Shown here: positions 52,516 through 60,890 of the stretch, piece by piece
Numbering within the stretch: the first letter of the stretch is position 1
Layout of the letters: each line of letters begins with the position of its first letter
Assembly (NCBI RefSeq): GCF_040958695.1
Contig: NZ_CP162599.1
Span: 716,001-780,000, forward strand
DNA: 64,000 nt
Origin: Ornithinibacillus sp. 4-3
GTDB taxonomy: Bacteria; Bacillota; Bacilli; Bacillales; Amphibacillaceae
Reading direction: 5' to 3'
Notes under the pieces: generated by a model
Seen by the model: only the letters and a program-made list of their open reading frames with translations
Database searches by the model: none
Told to the model about the DNA's origin: nothing
Program-made: the position numbers and the translations under genes

Positions 52516-53499
52516 GTGAAAACAGTATTAAAGGTAGAAGATTTAAAGGTTGGTATTAAAGGAAAAAAATCAATAACATATCCTATCCAAAATGTCAGCT
52601 TTGATATTAATGTCGGAGAATCCTTAGCACTTGTAGGGGAATCAGGTAGTGGTAAGTCGATGACTGCCATGTCGATTATGGGGTTATTACGTTCATGGAA
52701 TAGCCATCTGAATACAGAAATCGATGGGAAAATTGAATTTACAACAAAGGCAGGAAAGACACATCAGCTAACAGAAATTGACGATAGAGCTTATGACCTT
52801 ATCCGAGGAAAGGATTTAAGCATTATTTTCCAAGAGCCTTTATATGCATTAAATCCAGTTATTTCAATTGGGAAGCAGATTGGAGAAGTTATTTGGGCCC
52901 ATGAGAAAGCTTCTAAAAAAGAAGTTGAACAAAGGGTCGTCTCTCTTTTAAAACGTGTTGGTATTCCAGATCCAGAAAATCGTATGCATGATTTTCCACA
53001 TCAATTTTCTGGTGGCCAATTGCAGCGAGTGATGATTGCTATGTCAATTGCTTGTGACACTAGCTGTTTGATAGCAGATGAGCCAACAACAGCACTTGAT
53101 GTTACGATTCAAAAGCAGATTTTAAACCTTTTGAAACAATTACAAAAAGAAGAAAAGCTTTCTATTCTGTTAATCACCCATGATCTAGGAGTTGTTTCTC
53201 AATTCGCAGATAAAGTAGCAGTCATGTTTGCAGGAACAATCGTAGAATATGGATATGTAGAAAAGGTATTTAAGAATCCGATTCATCCTTATACAAAATT
53301 ATTATTAGAATCTATACCTACCTTAGAAACAGAACCAGGTGTTCGTTTACGAACGAAAAAAGATTTTCTTTCCGACGAAGGGAAGAAAAAGGGAGAATTG
53401 GTATTTGATCCAGATCATAGGCAAGAGAATTATCATTTGAAATTGATAGAGAAAGAACATTATGTATCCAACTCTTTTACTCGGGAGGTTACTGTATGA
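52516..53499 (+). CDS. Oligopeptide-type ABC transporter ATPase (DppD/OppD-like)
   Basis: A 327-residue ATPase. Walker A is GESGSGKSMTAMS, the signature FSGGQLQRVMIAMSIAC, Walker B LIADEPTTALDVTIQ, and the H-loop ITHDLGVVSQF. The C-terminal oligopeptide-type extension begins HPYTKLLLESIPTLETEPG. GTG 52516 has AGGAGGG 5 bp upstream; the longer in-frame reading would overlap the permease gene. It works with the second ATPase that follows. Confidence 0.9.
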   Translation: MKTVLKVEDLKVGIKGKKSITYPIQNVSFDINVGESLALVGESGSGKSMTAMSIMGLLRSWNSHLNTEIDGKIEFTTKAGKTHQLTEIDDRAYDLIRGKDLSIIFQEPLYALNPVISIGKQIGEVIWAHEKASKKEVEQRVVSLLKRVGIPDPENRMHDFPHQFSGGQLQRVMIAMSIACDTSCLIADEPTTALDVTIQKQILNLLKQLQKEEKLSILLITHDLGVVSQFADKVAVMFAGTIVEYGYVEKVFKNPIHPYTKLLLESIPTLETEPGVRLRTKKDFLSDEGKKKGELVFDPDHRQENYHLKLIEKEHYVSNSFTREVTV

Positions 53500-54290
53500 C
53501 AGACCCGATTTTAGAAGTGAAAAATCTAAAAATCTATTATAATACGAAATCTAATATCTTTAGTAAAGGAGCCTCAGGGCAAAATAAAGCAGTGGACGAT
53601 GTGAGTTTGAAAATCAATAAAAATGAAATCCATGGATTGGTTGGCGAATCAGGATCAGGCAAAAGTTCATTAGCTAGAGCTGTCATGGGCCTTAGTCCAA
53701 TAACAGAGGGACGAATTTTATTTAACGGAAACGATATCTCAAATCGCAAACATGGTAAAGATCGTGTCAAGATCCAGATGATCTTCCAGGATCCAAACAG
53801 TTCGTTAAATCCGAATATGAGGATAAAAGAAATTTTAGAAGAACCTATTATTGTCAATCGTTTAATGAGAAAAGATGAAATTATGCCACGATTGTTAGAG
53901 CTGATGGAATTAATTGATTTACCAGTATCCTATTTAGATAGATATCCACATCAATTATCTGGTGGACAAAGGCAGAGGGTTGGTGTAGCAAGGGCAATGA
54001 CAACAGATCCAGAGCTAATCATTGCAGATGAACCAACTTCTGCACTTGATGTATCTATTCAGGCTCAGCTATTAAATTTGCTTTATGAGCTAAAAGAACA
54101 GAAGGGATTATCCATTCTATTTATATCGCATAATTTAGCTGTTATTCGTTATATTTCTGATTATATTTCTGTCATGAAAAAAGGGGAAATTGTAGAAACA
54201 GGTAAAGCTCTTGAGGTTTTTAACCAACCTGAACATCCATATACAAAAAAACTAATAAGCTCCATTCCTACACTAAAAAAGTTTTCATAA
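53496..54290 (+). CDS. Oligopeptide-type ABC transporter ATPase (DppF/OppF-like)
   Basis: A 264-residue ATPase, overlapping the upstream gene by 4 bp (GTATGA). Walker A is GESGSGKSSLARAV, the signature LSGGQRQRVGVARAMT and Walker B IIADEPTSALDVSIQ. It ends HPYTKKLISSIPTLKKFS. It lacks the long Cys-containing C-terminal extension of many OppF proteins, so it is ~50 residues shorter than usual. With the previous ATPase it completes the importer. Confidence 0.9.
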   Translation: MTDPILEVKNLKIYYNTKSNIFSKGASGQNKAVDDVSLKINKNEIHGLVGESGSGKSSLARAVMGLSPITEGRILFNGNDISNRKHGKDRVKIQMIFQDPNSSLNPNMRIKEILEEPIIVNRLMRKDEIMPRLLELMELIDLPVSYLDRYPHQLSGGQRQRVGVARAMTTDPELIIADEPTSALDVSIQAQLLNLLYELKEQKGLSILFISHNLAVIRYISDYISVMKKGEIVETGKALEVFNQPEHPYTKKLISSIPTLKKFS

Positions 54291-54314
54291 ATGACCAAGG
54301 AAAGAGGGAATATC

Positions 54315-55655
54315 ATGAAAAAATTCGAGATCAGTTTACAAACAGTGGATTTAGAGAAAGAGCCTTCTGTTGAAAATCAATTTATCTTTGAAATAAAAAA
54401 CGTAACTGATACAGTACAAAATAGTGTAATTTGTTTACAAACTCCACTATATACTATTCCTTTTGAATATTTGGAGATAGATATTGTAGATTTAGAACCA
54501 AATCAGACGAAACAGATTGATTTAAATTATCAATTTACATATGGAGGAAGGTATGTATTTTACTTTTGGGAAAAAGATGCCCAGCTAGATACTTTAGATA
54601 AAACAAGCTTTTTTATTCCAGGTTCAGGATTTTACTCAGGAGATGTACATAACCATTCCTTTTATAGTGACGGGAAAAGTACATTGACGGAAAATCGTGC
54701 ATCTATGCTTGATAAAGGACATAGCTTTTTATATAGTACTGATCATAATACATTAGAACATGGAAAAGAGATCATTGAATTTCAACGGACAGAAGAAGCA
54801 GAGGAATTCCTACATATGGTTGGTTGGGAATTCACATCCAAGCATGGTCATGCCTTAGCGTATGGTGCAGAGGAGCTTTATGATCCAACAAAGATAACGG
54901 AAAAGCACAATTTAGAACAGTGGCAAACATATGTAGATGCGATGAATCGGGACAACGGAATTGTCTTTCTTGCCCATCCGTACGAAGCTCCAAAATATGA
55001 ATTTAGTGATGATGTTTTAATGCAGATTAAAGATATAAATGGAATTGAAGTATGGAATGGTCTCAATCATCATGCACTAAGTTATCAAAATAGAAAAGCA
55101 TTTGAGATGTGGGATGCATTGAATAGAAAAGGTGAAGAACAGTATATTGGCAATGCCGTTTCTGATGCTCATACAAAAGAAAAGCAAGGGAAACCATATA
55201 TTAAAGGATATTTAAATACGTTAACACAGGATTCGATTCATCAGCTTTTAAAGAGTGGTTGTTTTATCGGTTCTAATGGACCAGAAATCACCTTTGAAAT
55301 AGAAAATGCCCAAATTGGAGAGACTTATTATATAGCTGAAGAGAAAAAGACTGTAAAATTCTCATTTACTGTATTTGATCCTGCTGGGCATATAGAAAAT
55401 ATTATTTTGTATAAAAATGTCAAAGATAAAGGACAACGTAAAGCGGAGAAGGTTTTAGAAATTTATCCAGTTGGAAAGTCAGAACGAAGATTTTGGAAAG
55501 AAGTATGCTACATGGATGTTTCACCAAATGAATTTTATCGTTTAGAAGTGGTTACTGCTTTTGGTATTGTCGCATATGATGCGGAAGCAAACATACAAGA
55601 TAAGGGGTTTGCCTATACTAATCCAATTTGGATTTCTCGAGTGAAAAATGATTGA
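54315..55655 (+). CDS. PHP-domain metallohydrolase (CehA/McbA-like) of the phosphonate-type operon
   Basis: A 446-residue protein. Residues 1-100 form an N-terminal beta-sandwich. A PHP domain follows with metal ligands His112 and His114 (GDVHNHSFYSDG), Asp143-His144 (YSTDHNTLEHG), Glu172 (GWEF), His177/His179, His221 (LAHPYEAP), and Asp284/His286 (VSDAHT). The end is another beta domain. PHP enzymes hydrolyse phosphoesters, and one family member hydrolyses both ester bonds of a cyclic phosphate in a phosphonate pathway. CehA/McbA enzymes instead cleave esters or amides. ATG 54315 was chosen for GAGGGA upstream. It is the last gene of the operon. Confidence 0.82.
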   Translation: MKKFEISLQTVDLEKEPSVENQFIFEIKNVTDTVQNSVICLQTPLYTIPFEYLEIDIVDLEPNQTKQIDLNYQFTYGGRYVFYFWEKDAQLDTLDKTSFFIPGSGFYSGDVHNHSFYSDGKSTLTENRASMLDKGHSFLYSTDHNTLEHGKEIIEFQRTEEAEEFLHMVGWEFTSKHGHALAYGAEELYDPTKITEKHNLEQWQTYVDAMNRDNGIVFLAHPYEAPKYEFSDDVLMQIKDINGIEVWNGLNHHALSYQNRKAFEMWDALNRKGEEQYIGNAVSDAHTKEKQGKPYIKGYLNTLTQDSIHQLLKSGCFIGSNGPEITFEIENAQIGETYYIAEEKKTVKFSFTVFDPAGHIENIILYKNVKDKGQRKAEKVLEIYPVGKSERRFWKEVCYMDVSPNEFYRLEVVTAFGIVAYDAEANIQDKGFAYTNPIWISRVKND

Positions 55656-55693
55656 TATTGATATTGCATAAATTCCATTTGATATAAATTGAA

Positions 55694-55736
55694 AAAAGCT
55701 ACCTATACAGAATTGCCCCCTGTATAGGTAGCTTTT
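55694..55736 (+). terminator. Terminator of the phosphonate-type operon
   Basis: AAAAGCTACCTATACAG (55694-55710) and CTGTATAGGTAGCTTTT (55720-55736) form a perfect 17-bp stem with a 9-base loop. It closes the operon after the PHP gene. Confidence 0.92.
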
Positions 55737-55779
55737 ACTTTTGTATATTAATAAACAATATGTATTGCAATCTCAAAAT

Positions 55780-56036
55780 CTAACGCAAAAGCCGCATGTT
55801 TTTTACAATTTCAGTAAAGCGTTCAACGGTTTTATAGTTTACACCGTGTAATGCAAATGGAGCTAAGTAATGTGTGCCAACAAAGTTACTGGTTGCTTCT
55901 AGAGAACGAGGTAGTTCTGGAATGGTAAATCTAACACCCCTGCTGAATAACCTGCTTGCTTAACTTCTATAGTAACAGAAATTAACGTTTCTTTTCCTTG
56001 CAATTCATTACCTTCTTGTACCATGAGCCCAGCCAT
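55780..56036 (-). pseudogene. C-terminal remnant of a flavodoxin-like NAD(P)H quinone oxidoreductase
   Basis: The minus strand reads MAGLMVQEGNELQGKETLIS, then VTIEVKQAGYSAG, and, after a frameshift near 55920, ELPRSLEATSNFVGTHYLAP, FALHGVNYKTVERFTEIV. This matches the C-terminal half of KefF/MdaB-type enzymes (LxGKxxLIS...G, ...TxNFxGxxYLxPFxxHG). The N-terminal FMN site is missing, so the gene is dead. Confidence 0.7.
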
Positions 56037-56226
56037 AGATGATTAAATCCTCGACTAAATTTCAGCAAAGAAGGTGCACTATTCCACTAGATAGAAAATG
56101 GAAAGATATGATGAAATGTTTGTAGGCAGCGAAAAAATAGCGAAGGTATGTATGCTATAATAACTTTTAAAAATTATTTTCTTTAATAGAAAATTTAGCG
56201 AAAAATTTTAAAGGCAGGTCAATCAA

Positions 56227-56619
56227 ATGCTAATTAGAAAAGCTCTTTTAAGAGGAGGCAGACCTTTCATTATTATGGGAGCAATTGCTTTATATTACCA
56301 AGGAAGTTATGAGGATGCTAAAGGAACATTTATGTCCAGCTTAATTGCTTTCTCTGTTGGTGCAGCAACTGTTATATATAATATTGATCATTGGAGCTTT
56401 CCGAAGCAAAGTGGTATTCATTTCTTAATCATGCTAGTAACGGTTTATCCTATTCTATTATTTAGTGGCTGGTTTGAAATTTCCACTGTCTTTGATGCTT
56501 TTAAAGTTTTTTTCTATTTTGTATCTGTTGGAATAGTAATTTGGCTTGTTATGATTGCATTAGCCAAAAAGTTTTCATGGTGTACTAATGCGGGGAACTT
56601 TGTTAGATCTGATTATTAA
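56227..56619 (+). CDS. DUF3021-type membrane protein
   Basis: A 130-residue protein with four predicted helices: RPFIIMGAIALYY, MSSLIAFSVGAATVIYNI, IHFLIMLVTVYPILLF and VFFYFVSVGIVIWLVMIALA. The four-helix arrangement and the WSFPKQSGIHF turn fit DUF3021. Such genes often sit beside LytTR regulators, but none is here. Function is unknown. Confidence 0.65.
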   Translation: MLIRKALLRGGRPFIIMGAIALYYQGSYEDAKGTFMSSLIAFSVGAATVIYNIDHWSFPKQSGIHFLIMLVTVYPILLFSGWFEISTVFDAFKVFFYFVSVGIVIWLVMIALAKKFSWCTNAGNFVRSDY

Positions 56620-56623
56620 AGGA

Positions 56624-56654
56624 CCCACTCCAATCATACATAGTTTGGGGTGGG
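56624..56654. terminator. Possible terminator between convergent genes
   Basis: CCCACTCCAA (56624-56633) and TTGGGGTGGG (56645-56654) form a stem with one G-T pair. There is no T-run, so function is uncertain. Confidence 0.45.
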
Positions 56655-56665
56655 GCTATCTATTA

Positions 56666-57229
56666 TTATCTTACAGTTTTAAGAGCTGTTGACCAAGCAA
56701 CAACATCATCAATCAATTCACCAAATCTTGGTTTATGAACGTCCATTGGCCTGAAAGTTTTCATTTCCTCAAAGTCATTAAATAAGCTAAATGCACCTTG
56801 AGGTTCTACTGTGGCTACTTTTAAGTTTGCTAATGTTGTACGTAATGCCAGAGAAGCCGCAATACCTAGTGTAGAGCCGTAAGCTACAATACCAGCTGCT
56901 TTATGATGCCATTCTGAACCTAAGTAATCTAAGTGATCTTTAAGACCTGAAGGAATATTTTTATTGTACTCTGGTGTTACAAAGATAAAACCATCACATG
57001 CGTCAATTTTCTTCGACCATGTCTTATGTGCATCTGTTGCATATTCTTTATTTGTCATAAGTGGTGGAACTGCCTCGTTGAAACGATCAAGTCCACTTTC
57101 TTTAATATCTATAATTTCAAATTCTGCATTTACTCCTCTAGCATCTGCAAAATTTTTAACCCACTCTGCAACTTGTAAGTTAACACGTACCTCACGTGTG
57201 CTTCCTGTAATAATACCAATTTTAGTCAT
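56666..57229 (-). CDS. NADPH-dependent FMN reductase (azoreductase/quinone reductase-like)
   Basis: A 187-residue flavodoxin-fold enzyme starting MTKIGIITGSTREVRVNLQV. The FMN phosphate loop is GSTREVR and the dimer/NADPH region FVTPEYNKNIPSGLKDHLDY. This is the YieF/ChrR/AzoR2 type, which reduces quinones, azo dyes or metals. It is divergent from an HxlR regulator gene, the arrangement known for electrophile-induced reductases such as those under YodB or HypR control. Confidence 0.9.
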   Translation of the reverse strand: MTKIGIITGSTREVRVNLQVAEWVKNFADARGVNAEFEIIDIKESGLDRFNEAVPPLMTNKEYATDAHKTWSKKIDACDGFIFVTPEYNKNIPSGLKDHLDYLGSEWHHKAAGIVAYGSTLGIAASLALRTTLANLKVATVEPQGAFSLFNDFEEMKTFRPMDVHKPRFGELIDDVVAWSTALKTVR

Positions 57230-57314
57230 GATGTAACCTCCGTATAAATGTATATTGGATGAATCAAATAATAAACTTGTATTAATTTGATCACTAGAGT
57301 TATAATAAATCTAA

Positions 57315-57369
57315 AGTTTCCTTTTGGGAAGAAGGCACTTTAATTAAACCTAGTTACTTTTAGGAAACT
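57315..57369. promoter_or_regulatory. Inverted AGTTTCCT repeats between reductase and HxlR genes
   Basis: AGTTTCCT (57315-57322) and AGGAAACT (57362-57369) are exact complements 39 bp apart within the divergent promoter region. This position suits control of both genes by the HxlR protein. Confidence 0.4.
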
Positions 57370-57418
57370 ATTTGATGTGATTGGGATTTGGAACTGGCAT
57401 ATAAAGGAGAAAATTTAA

Positions 57419-57790
57419 ATGACTCATCAATTAACAGGTGAAAATTGTGGAGAGCTTCAAGTTGCATTAGATATTATTGTTGGTAAATGGAAGCCGGTAA
57501 TTTTATTTCATTTGATGCGAAATGAGAAATTGCGTTTTAGTGAACTACAAAGAGCTATTCCACAAATTACTAAGAAAATGTTAACTTCACAATTAAGAGA
57601 ATTAGAATATAATGACATCATTCATCGCGAAGTCTATCAACAAGTACCTCCAAAAGTAGAGTACTCCATGACGGAATATGGAAACGGATTAATTCCATTA
57701 TTAGAATCCATGAGAGGATGGGGAATGGAGCATCTAAAACATATGGAGGAATTACACGGGAAAGATAAGATAGAGTTAACTGAAATTTAA
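57419..57790 (+). CDS. HxlR-family redox-sensing-type regulator
   Basis: A 123-residue winged-helix regulator. The family opening is CGELQVALDIIVGKWKPVIL, with a single N-terminal cysteine at position 10 (GENCGEL). The helix-turn-helix region is LRFSELQRAIPQITKKMLTS and the wing PPKVEYSMTEYGNGL. In YodB and HypR an N-terminal Cys senses quinones or disulfide stress, and the same may apply here. AAAGGAG precedes the ATG. It is divergent from the FMN reductase gene. Confidence 0.9.
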   Translation: MTHQLTGENCGELQVALDIIVGKWKPVILFHLMRNEKLRFSELQRAIPQITKKMLTSQLRELEYNDIIHREVYQQVPPKVEYSMTEYGNGLIPLLESMRGWGMEHLKHMEELHGKDKIELTEI

Positions 57791-57823
57791 GTGTAAAAAA
57801 ATTAAATATATAAACGTATTTCT

Positions 57824-57866
57824 AAATACTAAATCATTCAAATTAGAGTGATTTGGTATTTTTTAT
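57824..57866 (+). terminator. Terminator after the HxlR gene
   Basis: AAATACTAAATCA (57824-57836) pairs with TGATTTGGTATTT (57849-57861) with one G-T pair, followed by TTTT. Confidence 0.8.
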
Positions 57867-57946
57867 TTGGAATAGAAATGAACTGCTCATCATAATTGTC
57901 GCTCGTATGTAACATCTTTTTCTCCTTCTTTATTTTATTTGTACTA

Positions 57947-57975
57947 TTGACAAAATAATTCCACAAACATATAAT
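57947..57975 (+). promoter_or_regulatory. Consensus sigma-A promoter of the heme-type uptake operon
   Basis: TTGACA (57947-57952) and TATAAT (57970-57975) are both perfect and separated by 17 bp. The first gene starts 63 bp later. No clear Fur box overlaps it, which is unusual for an iron or heme uptake operon. Confidence 0.75.
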
Positions 57976-58038
57976 TGTCATCAATATAATTAAATTGCAT
58001 TAAGGAAACAAATTAAAAGGTGGGAAAGGGAAGAGTGA

Positions 58039-59088
58039 ATGGGAAAGAAAAATCATCCATATGTAACAAAAACACTAATCGTGCTAATAATCATGGGTAT
58101 CATTTTAGTATTTGTAGCAATCGCAGGTATATCAATTGGACCTATTTCTATACCTTTTAAGGAAACGATTTTAATCTTTTTACATAAGTTAAATCTGGTG
58201 CATTATGCAGGTTTTACAGAACAACAATGGGTTGTGATAACAGATATTCGACTTCCGAGGGTGCTTGTAGCTAGTTTAGTTGGGGCTGCACTTGCTGTAG
58301 CAGGAGTATCTATGCAAGGGTTATTTCGTAATCCATTGGTTGAGCCAGGTTATGTCGGGGTATCTAGCGGAGCTGCACTTGGTGCGGTTTGTGCAATATT
58401 CTTTGGTTGGACATCTTTTCATCCATGGTTTTTACCTATCTCTGCATTCATAGGAGCATTATCAGCCACATTTATTATCTTAGCTGTCTGGAAGGTGACA
58501 AAACAGAAGAGTATAGCAGTATTGCTTTTATTAGGAATTGGGATTAATTCTTTCTTTTCTGCCGTTATGAATGTCTTGGTTGCATCCTCTAAAGATGAGC
58601 AGGAGTTAAGAAGTATTGTTTACTGGTTGCAAGGGGGACTAGAAGCAAGAACCTGGGAGCATGTTTCGTTAATTGTTATTCCGATTATTTTAGGTGTTGG
58701 TGTCTTATTTCTTTTTGGAAATAGACTGAATATTATGCTGTTAGGTGAGGAGCACGCAAATACATCTGGTGTAAATACTCGTTTAACGCGAAATATTATT
58801 TTAACGATTGCAGCAATGATTACAGGGATTGCTGTTTCGGTCAGTGGAATGATTGGTTTTATTGGACTCGTTGTGCCACATATACTCAGGCTGATTATCG
58901 GCCCTGATCACCGTTTATTACTACCTGCAAGTATGCTAGGAGGAGCAATCTTTTTGATCTTAGCAGATTTGATTTCACGTATGATTTTACAACCAATTAC
59001 CTTACAAGTTGGAGTTGTCAGCGCATTGATAGGAGCACCATTATTTATCATCCTGATATTAAGATCTTTTAAAGGAGCTTCATTATGA
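58039..59088 (+). CDS. FecCD-family ABC permease, heme/cobalamin-type
   Basis: A 349-residue permease with about ten helices. It shows DIRLPRVLVASLVGAALAVA, MQGLFRNPLVEPGYVGVSSG (the EPGYVGVSSG variant is common in HmuU/BtuC relatives), LLGEEHANTSGV and GMIGFIGLVVPHILRLI. The channel is probably a homodimer, as only one permease gene is present. It overlaps the ATPase gene by 4 bp. Confidence 0.9.
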   Translation: MGKKNHPYVTKTLIVLIIMGIILVFVAIAGISIGPISIPFKETILIFLHKLNLVHYAGFTEQQWVVITDIRLPRVLVASLVGAALAVAGVSMQGLFRNPLVEPGYVGVSSGAALGAVCAIFFGWTSFHPWFLPISAFIGALSATFIILAVWKVTKQKSIAVLLLLGIGINSFFSAVMNVLVASSKDEQELRSIVYWLQGGLEARTWEHVSLIVIPIILGVGVLFLFGNRLNIMLLGEEHANTSGVNTRLTRNIILTIAAMITGIAVSVSGMIGFIGLVVPHILRLIIGPDHRLLLPASMLGGAIFLILADLISRMILQPITLQVGVVSALIGAPLFIILILRSFKGASL

Positions 59089-59846
59089 TAAAAGTTAATG
59101 ATCTGCATGTTTCATTAAATAATAAAGCCATTTTAAAAAATATTAATGCATCTATTCCAAAAGGAAGCTTTTCTGGATTAATTGGTCCAAATGGAAGCGG
59201 GAAAACTACTTTATTAAAAACTCTATCTAAATTGATTCCGTATGATAAAGGGGAAGTAAGCATAGCAGAAAAAGAATTATCATTCTATAAGCATAAAACA
59301 CTAGCAAGGGAATTAAGTTATGTGCCACAAGATACGAATATAGATTTTGACTTTAACGTCAAGGATATTGTAGCTATGGGTAGGTATGCTCATGGTACGT
59401 TTTTTAATAAAGAAATATCTAACGAAGCTATCGTCAAAGAAGCAATGATTGCGACCAATACATGGCGTTTTGCAGATAAGTCGATTTTAAGCTTATCTGG
59501 TGGACAACGTCAGCTTGTATGTATAGCAAAAGCATTAGCTCAAGACACACCGCTTATTTTATTAGATGAACCAATTGCAGCACTCGATATTTATTATCAA
59601 ATCCGGATTCTCAAATTACTTAAAGAGCTTACAATGCAAGGAAAAACAGTGGTGACTGTCTTACATGATCTAAATTTAGTTGCTCGCTTCTGTGAAAATG
59701 TACTGCTGCTTGAAGACGGAAAAATTAAAGCCCATGGTAGCTGTAAGGAGGTACTAACAGAACAGACATTACAAGAAACTTATCAAATTGAAGCTGCTGT
59801 AAGAGAAGACAAGCTAATAAAAACAATTCAAATTACACCATTGTAA
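59085..59846 (+). CDS. ABC ATPase, heme/siderophore-type
   Basis: A 253-residue ATPase. Walker A is GPNGSGKTTLLKTL, the Q-loop SYVPQDTNIDFDFNVKD, the signature LSGGQRQLVCIAKALA, Walker B LILLDEPIAALDI and the H-loop VLHDLNLVARF. It is of FecE/HmuV type. It starts inside the end of the permease gene and is followed 20 bp later by the binding protein. Confidence 0.9.
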   Translation: MIKVNDLHVSLNNKAILKNINASIPKGSFSGLIGPNGSGKTTLLKTLSKLIPYDKGEVSIAEKELSFYKHKTLARELSYVPQDTNIDFDFNVKDIVAMGRYAHGTFFNKEISNEAIVKEAMIATNTWRFADKSILSLSGGQRQLVCIAKALAQDTPLILLDEPIAALDIYYQIRILKLLKELTMQGKTVVTVLHDLNLVARFCENVLLLEDGKIKAHGSCKEVLTEQTLQETYQIEAAVREDKLIKTIQITPL

Positions 59847-59866
59847 AACGAAAGGATGATAGATGG

Positions 59867-60886
59867 ATGAAAAAGAGTATTTTAATGATGATGGCAATTT
59901 TCATATTCGGATTATTAATTGTAGGGTGTCAAGGAGGAAATGAAGAAGAAAGAGCGGAAGCAAATGAACAAGAAGATAACGAAGGGAATGGGGAGAACAG
60001 TGTAGAGGGTGAATCAGATACGTTTCCAGTAACCATAGAATTGGATGGAAATTCTATTGAAATTAAAGAAAAGCCTGAGCGTATATTACCAATGTCACTT
60101 GATGTAGCCGAAATTGTTCTGGAACTGGTTGAACCAAGTAGAGTAGTTGCGATACCGAAAAATGCAGGAAATTCAGTGATGTCTACACAAGCAGAAAAAG
60201 CCAAGGAAATTGAAAATCATGTATCTTCCGCAGTAAATATTGATCCAGAAGAAATTCTTTCCTATGATACAGATTTACTTCTACTAACAAAGGTACATGG
60301 ACAAGAAGAGGATGCTAGTAATGTATTGAGTGAAGTTGATCTACCAACTCTTTTTTTTAATTCTGTACAAACGGTTGAGGCATTTATGCAAAGAGTTGAA
60401 CTGATTGGTAAGGCAGTAGGTGAGACAGAGAAAGCTGTTGAAGTAACTAATAGATTAGCTTCAGATGCTGAGTCCATACAGAAAAAGATTCCTGATGGGG
60501 ACACACCGCCTTCTGTTTTAGTATTATCAGAAGTAGGAACAGGGACAGGACCTTTTATGCTTGGACCTACTAATATTTCATATGATATTATTCAATTGGC
60601 AGGTGCTACACCAGCAATAGATTCTATTAATTTGCAAAGCTCCACACCTGCATCGATAGAACAGGTGTTACAAATGGATCCAGATTATATTTTTCTCCTT
60701 GATTTTACTGGCGTAGGAGAAGAGGTTTATGAAGATTTAATGGGAGCACCTGGTTGGGACACATTAACTGCTGTACAAAACAACAATCTAAAAGTATTAG
60801 ATGTAAAATATTTAATGAACCCAAATGTAGATGTAATTGAGGGCCTTGATATTATGGTAGACTGGATTTATGAACTAGAGGAGTAA
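59867..60886 (+). CDS. Heme-type ABC transporter binding lipoprotein (HmuT-like)
   Basis: A 339-residue lipoprotein: signal MKKSILMMMAIFIFGLLIVGC, an acidic linker, then the class III binding fold (VTIELDGNSIEIKEKPERIL, ILSYDTDLLLLT, ASIEQVLQMDPDYIFLLDF and WDTLTAVQNNNLKVLDVKYL). The two lobes and helical linker fit HmuT/BtuF-type proteins. Heme is favoured over cobalamin because the next gene encodes a ferrochelatase homologue. That is inference. Confidence 0.82.
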   Translation: MKKSILMMMAIFIFGLLIVGCQGGNEEERAEANEQEDNEGNGENSVEGESDTFPVTIELDGNSIEIKEKPERILPMSLDVAEIVLELVEPSRVVAIPKNAGNSVMSTQAEKAKEIENHVSSAVNIDPEEILSYDTDLLLLTKVHGQEEDASNVLSEVDLPTLFFNSVQTVEAFMQRVELIGKAVGETEKAVEVTNRLASDAESIQKKIPDGDTPPSVLVLSEVGTGTGPFMLGPTNISYDIIQLAGATPAIDSINLQSSTPASIEQVLQMDPDYIFLLDFTGVGEEVYEDLMGAPGWDTLTAVQNNNLKVLDVKYLMNPNVDVIEGLDIMVDWIYELEE

Positions 60887-60890
60887 TCTT

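Noticed and set aside
46161..55655. phnW (aminoethylphosphonate transaminase) or C-P lyase genes in the phosphonate cluster
   Set aside because: Every frame in the region was assigned; no PLP-type transaminase or PhnG-M homologue is present.
57870..58038. Fur box for the heme-type uptake operon
   Set aside because: AT-rich stretches near TATAATTGTCATCAATATAATT match the consensus only loosely, unlike the near-perfect box at 25393.
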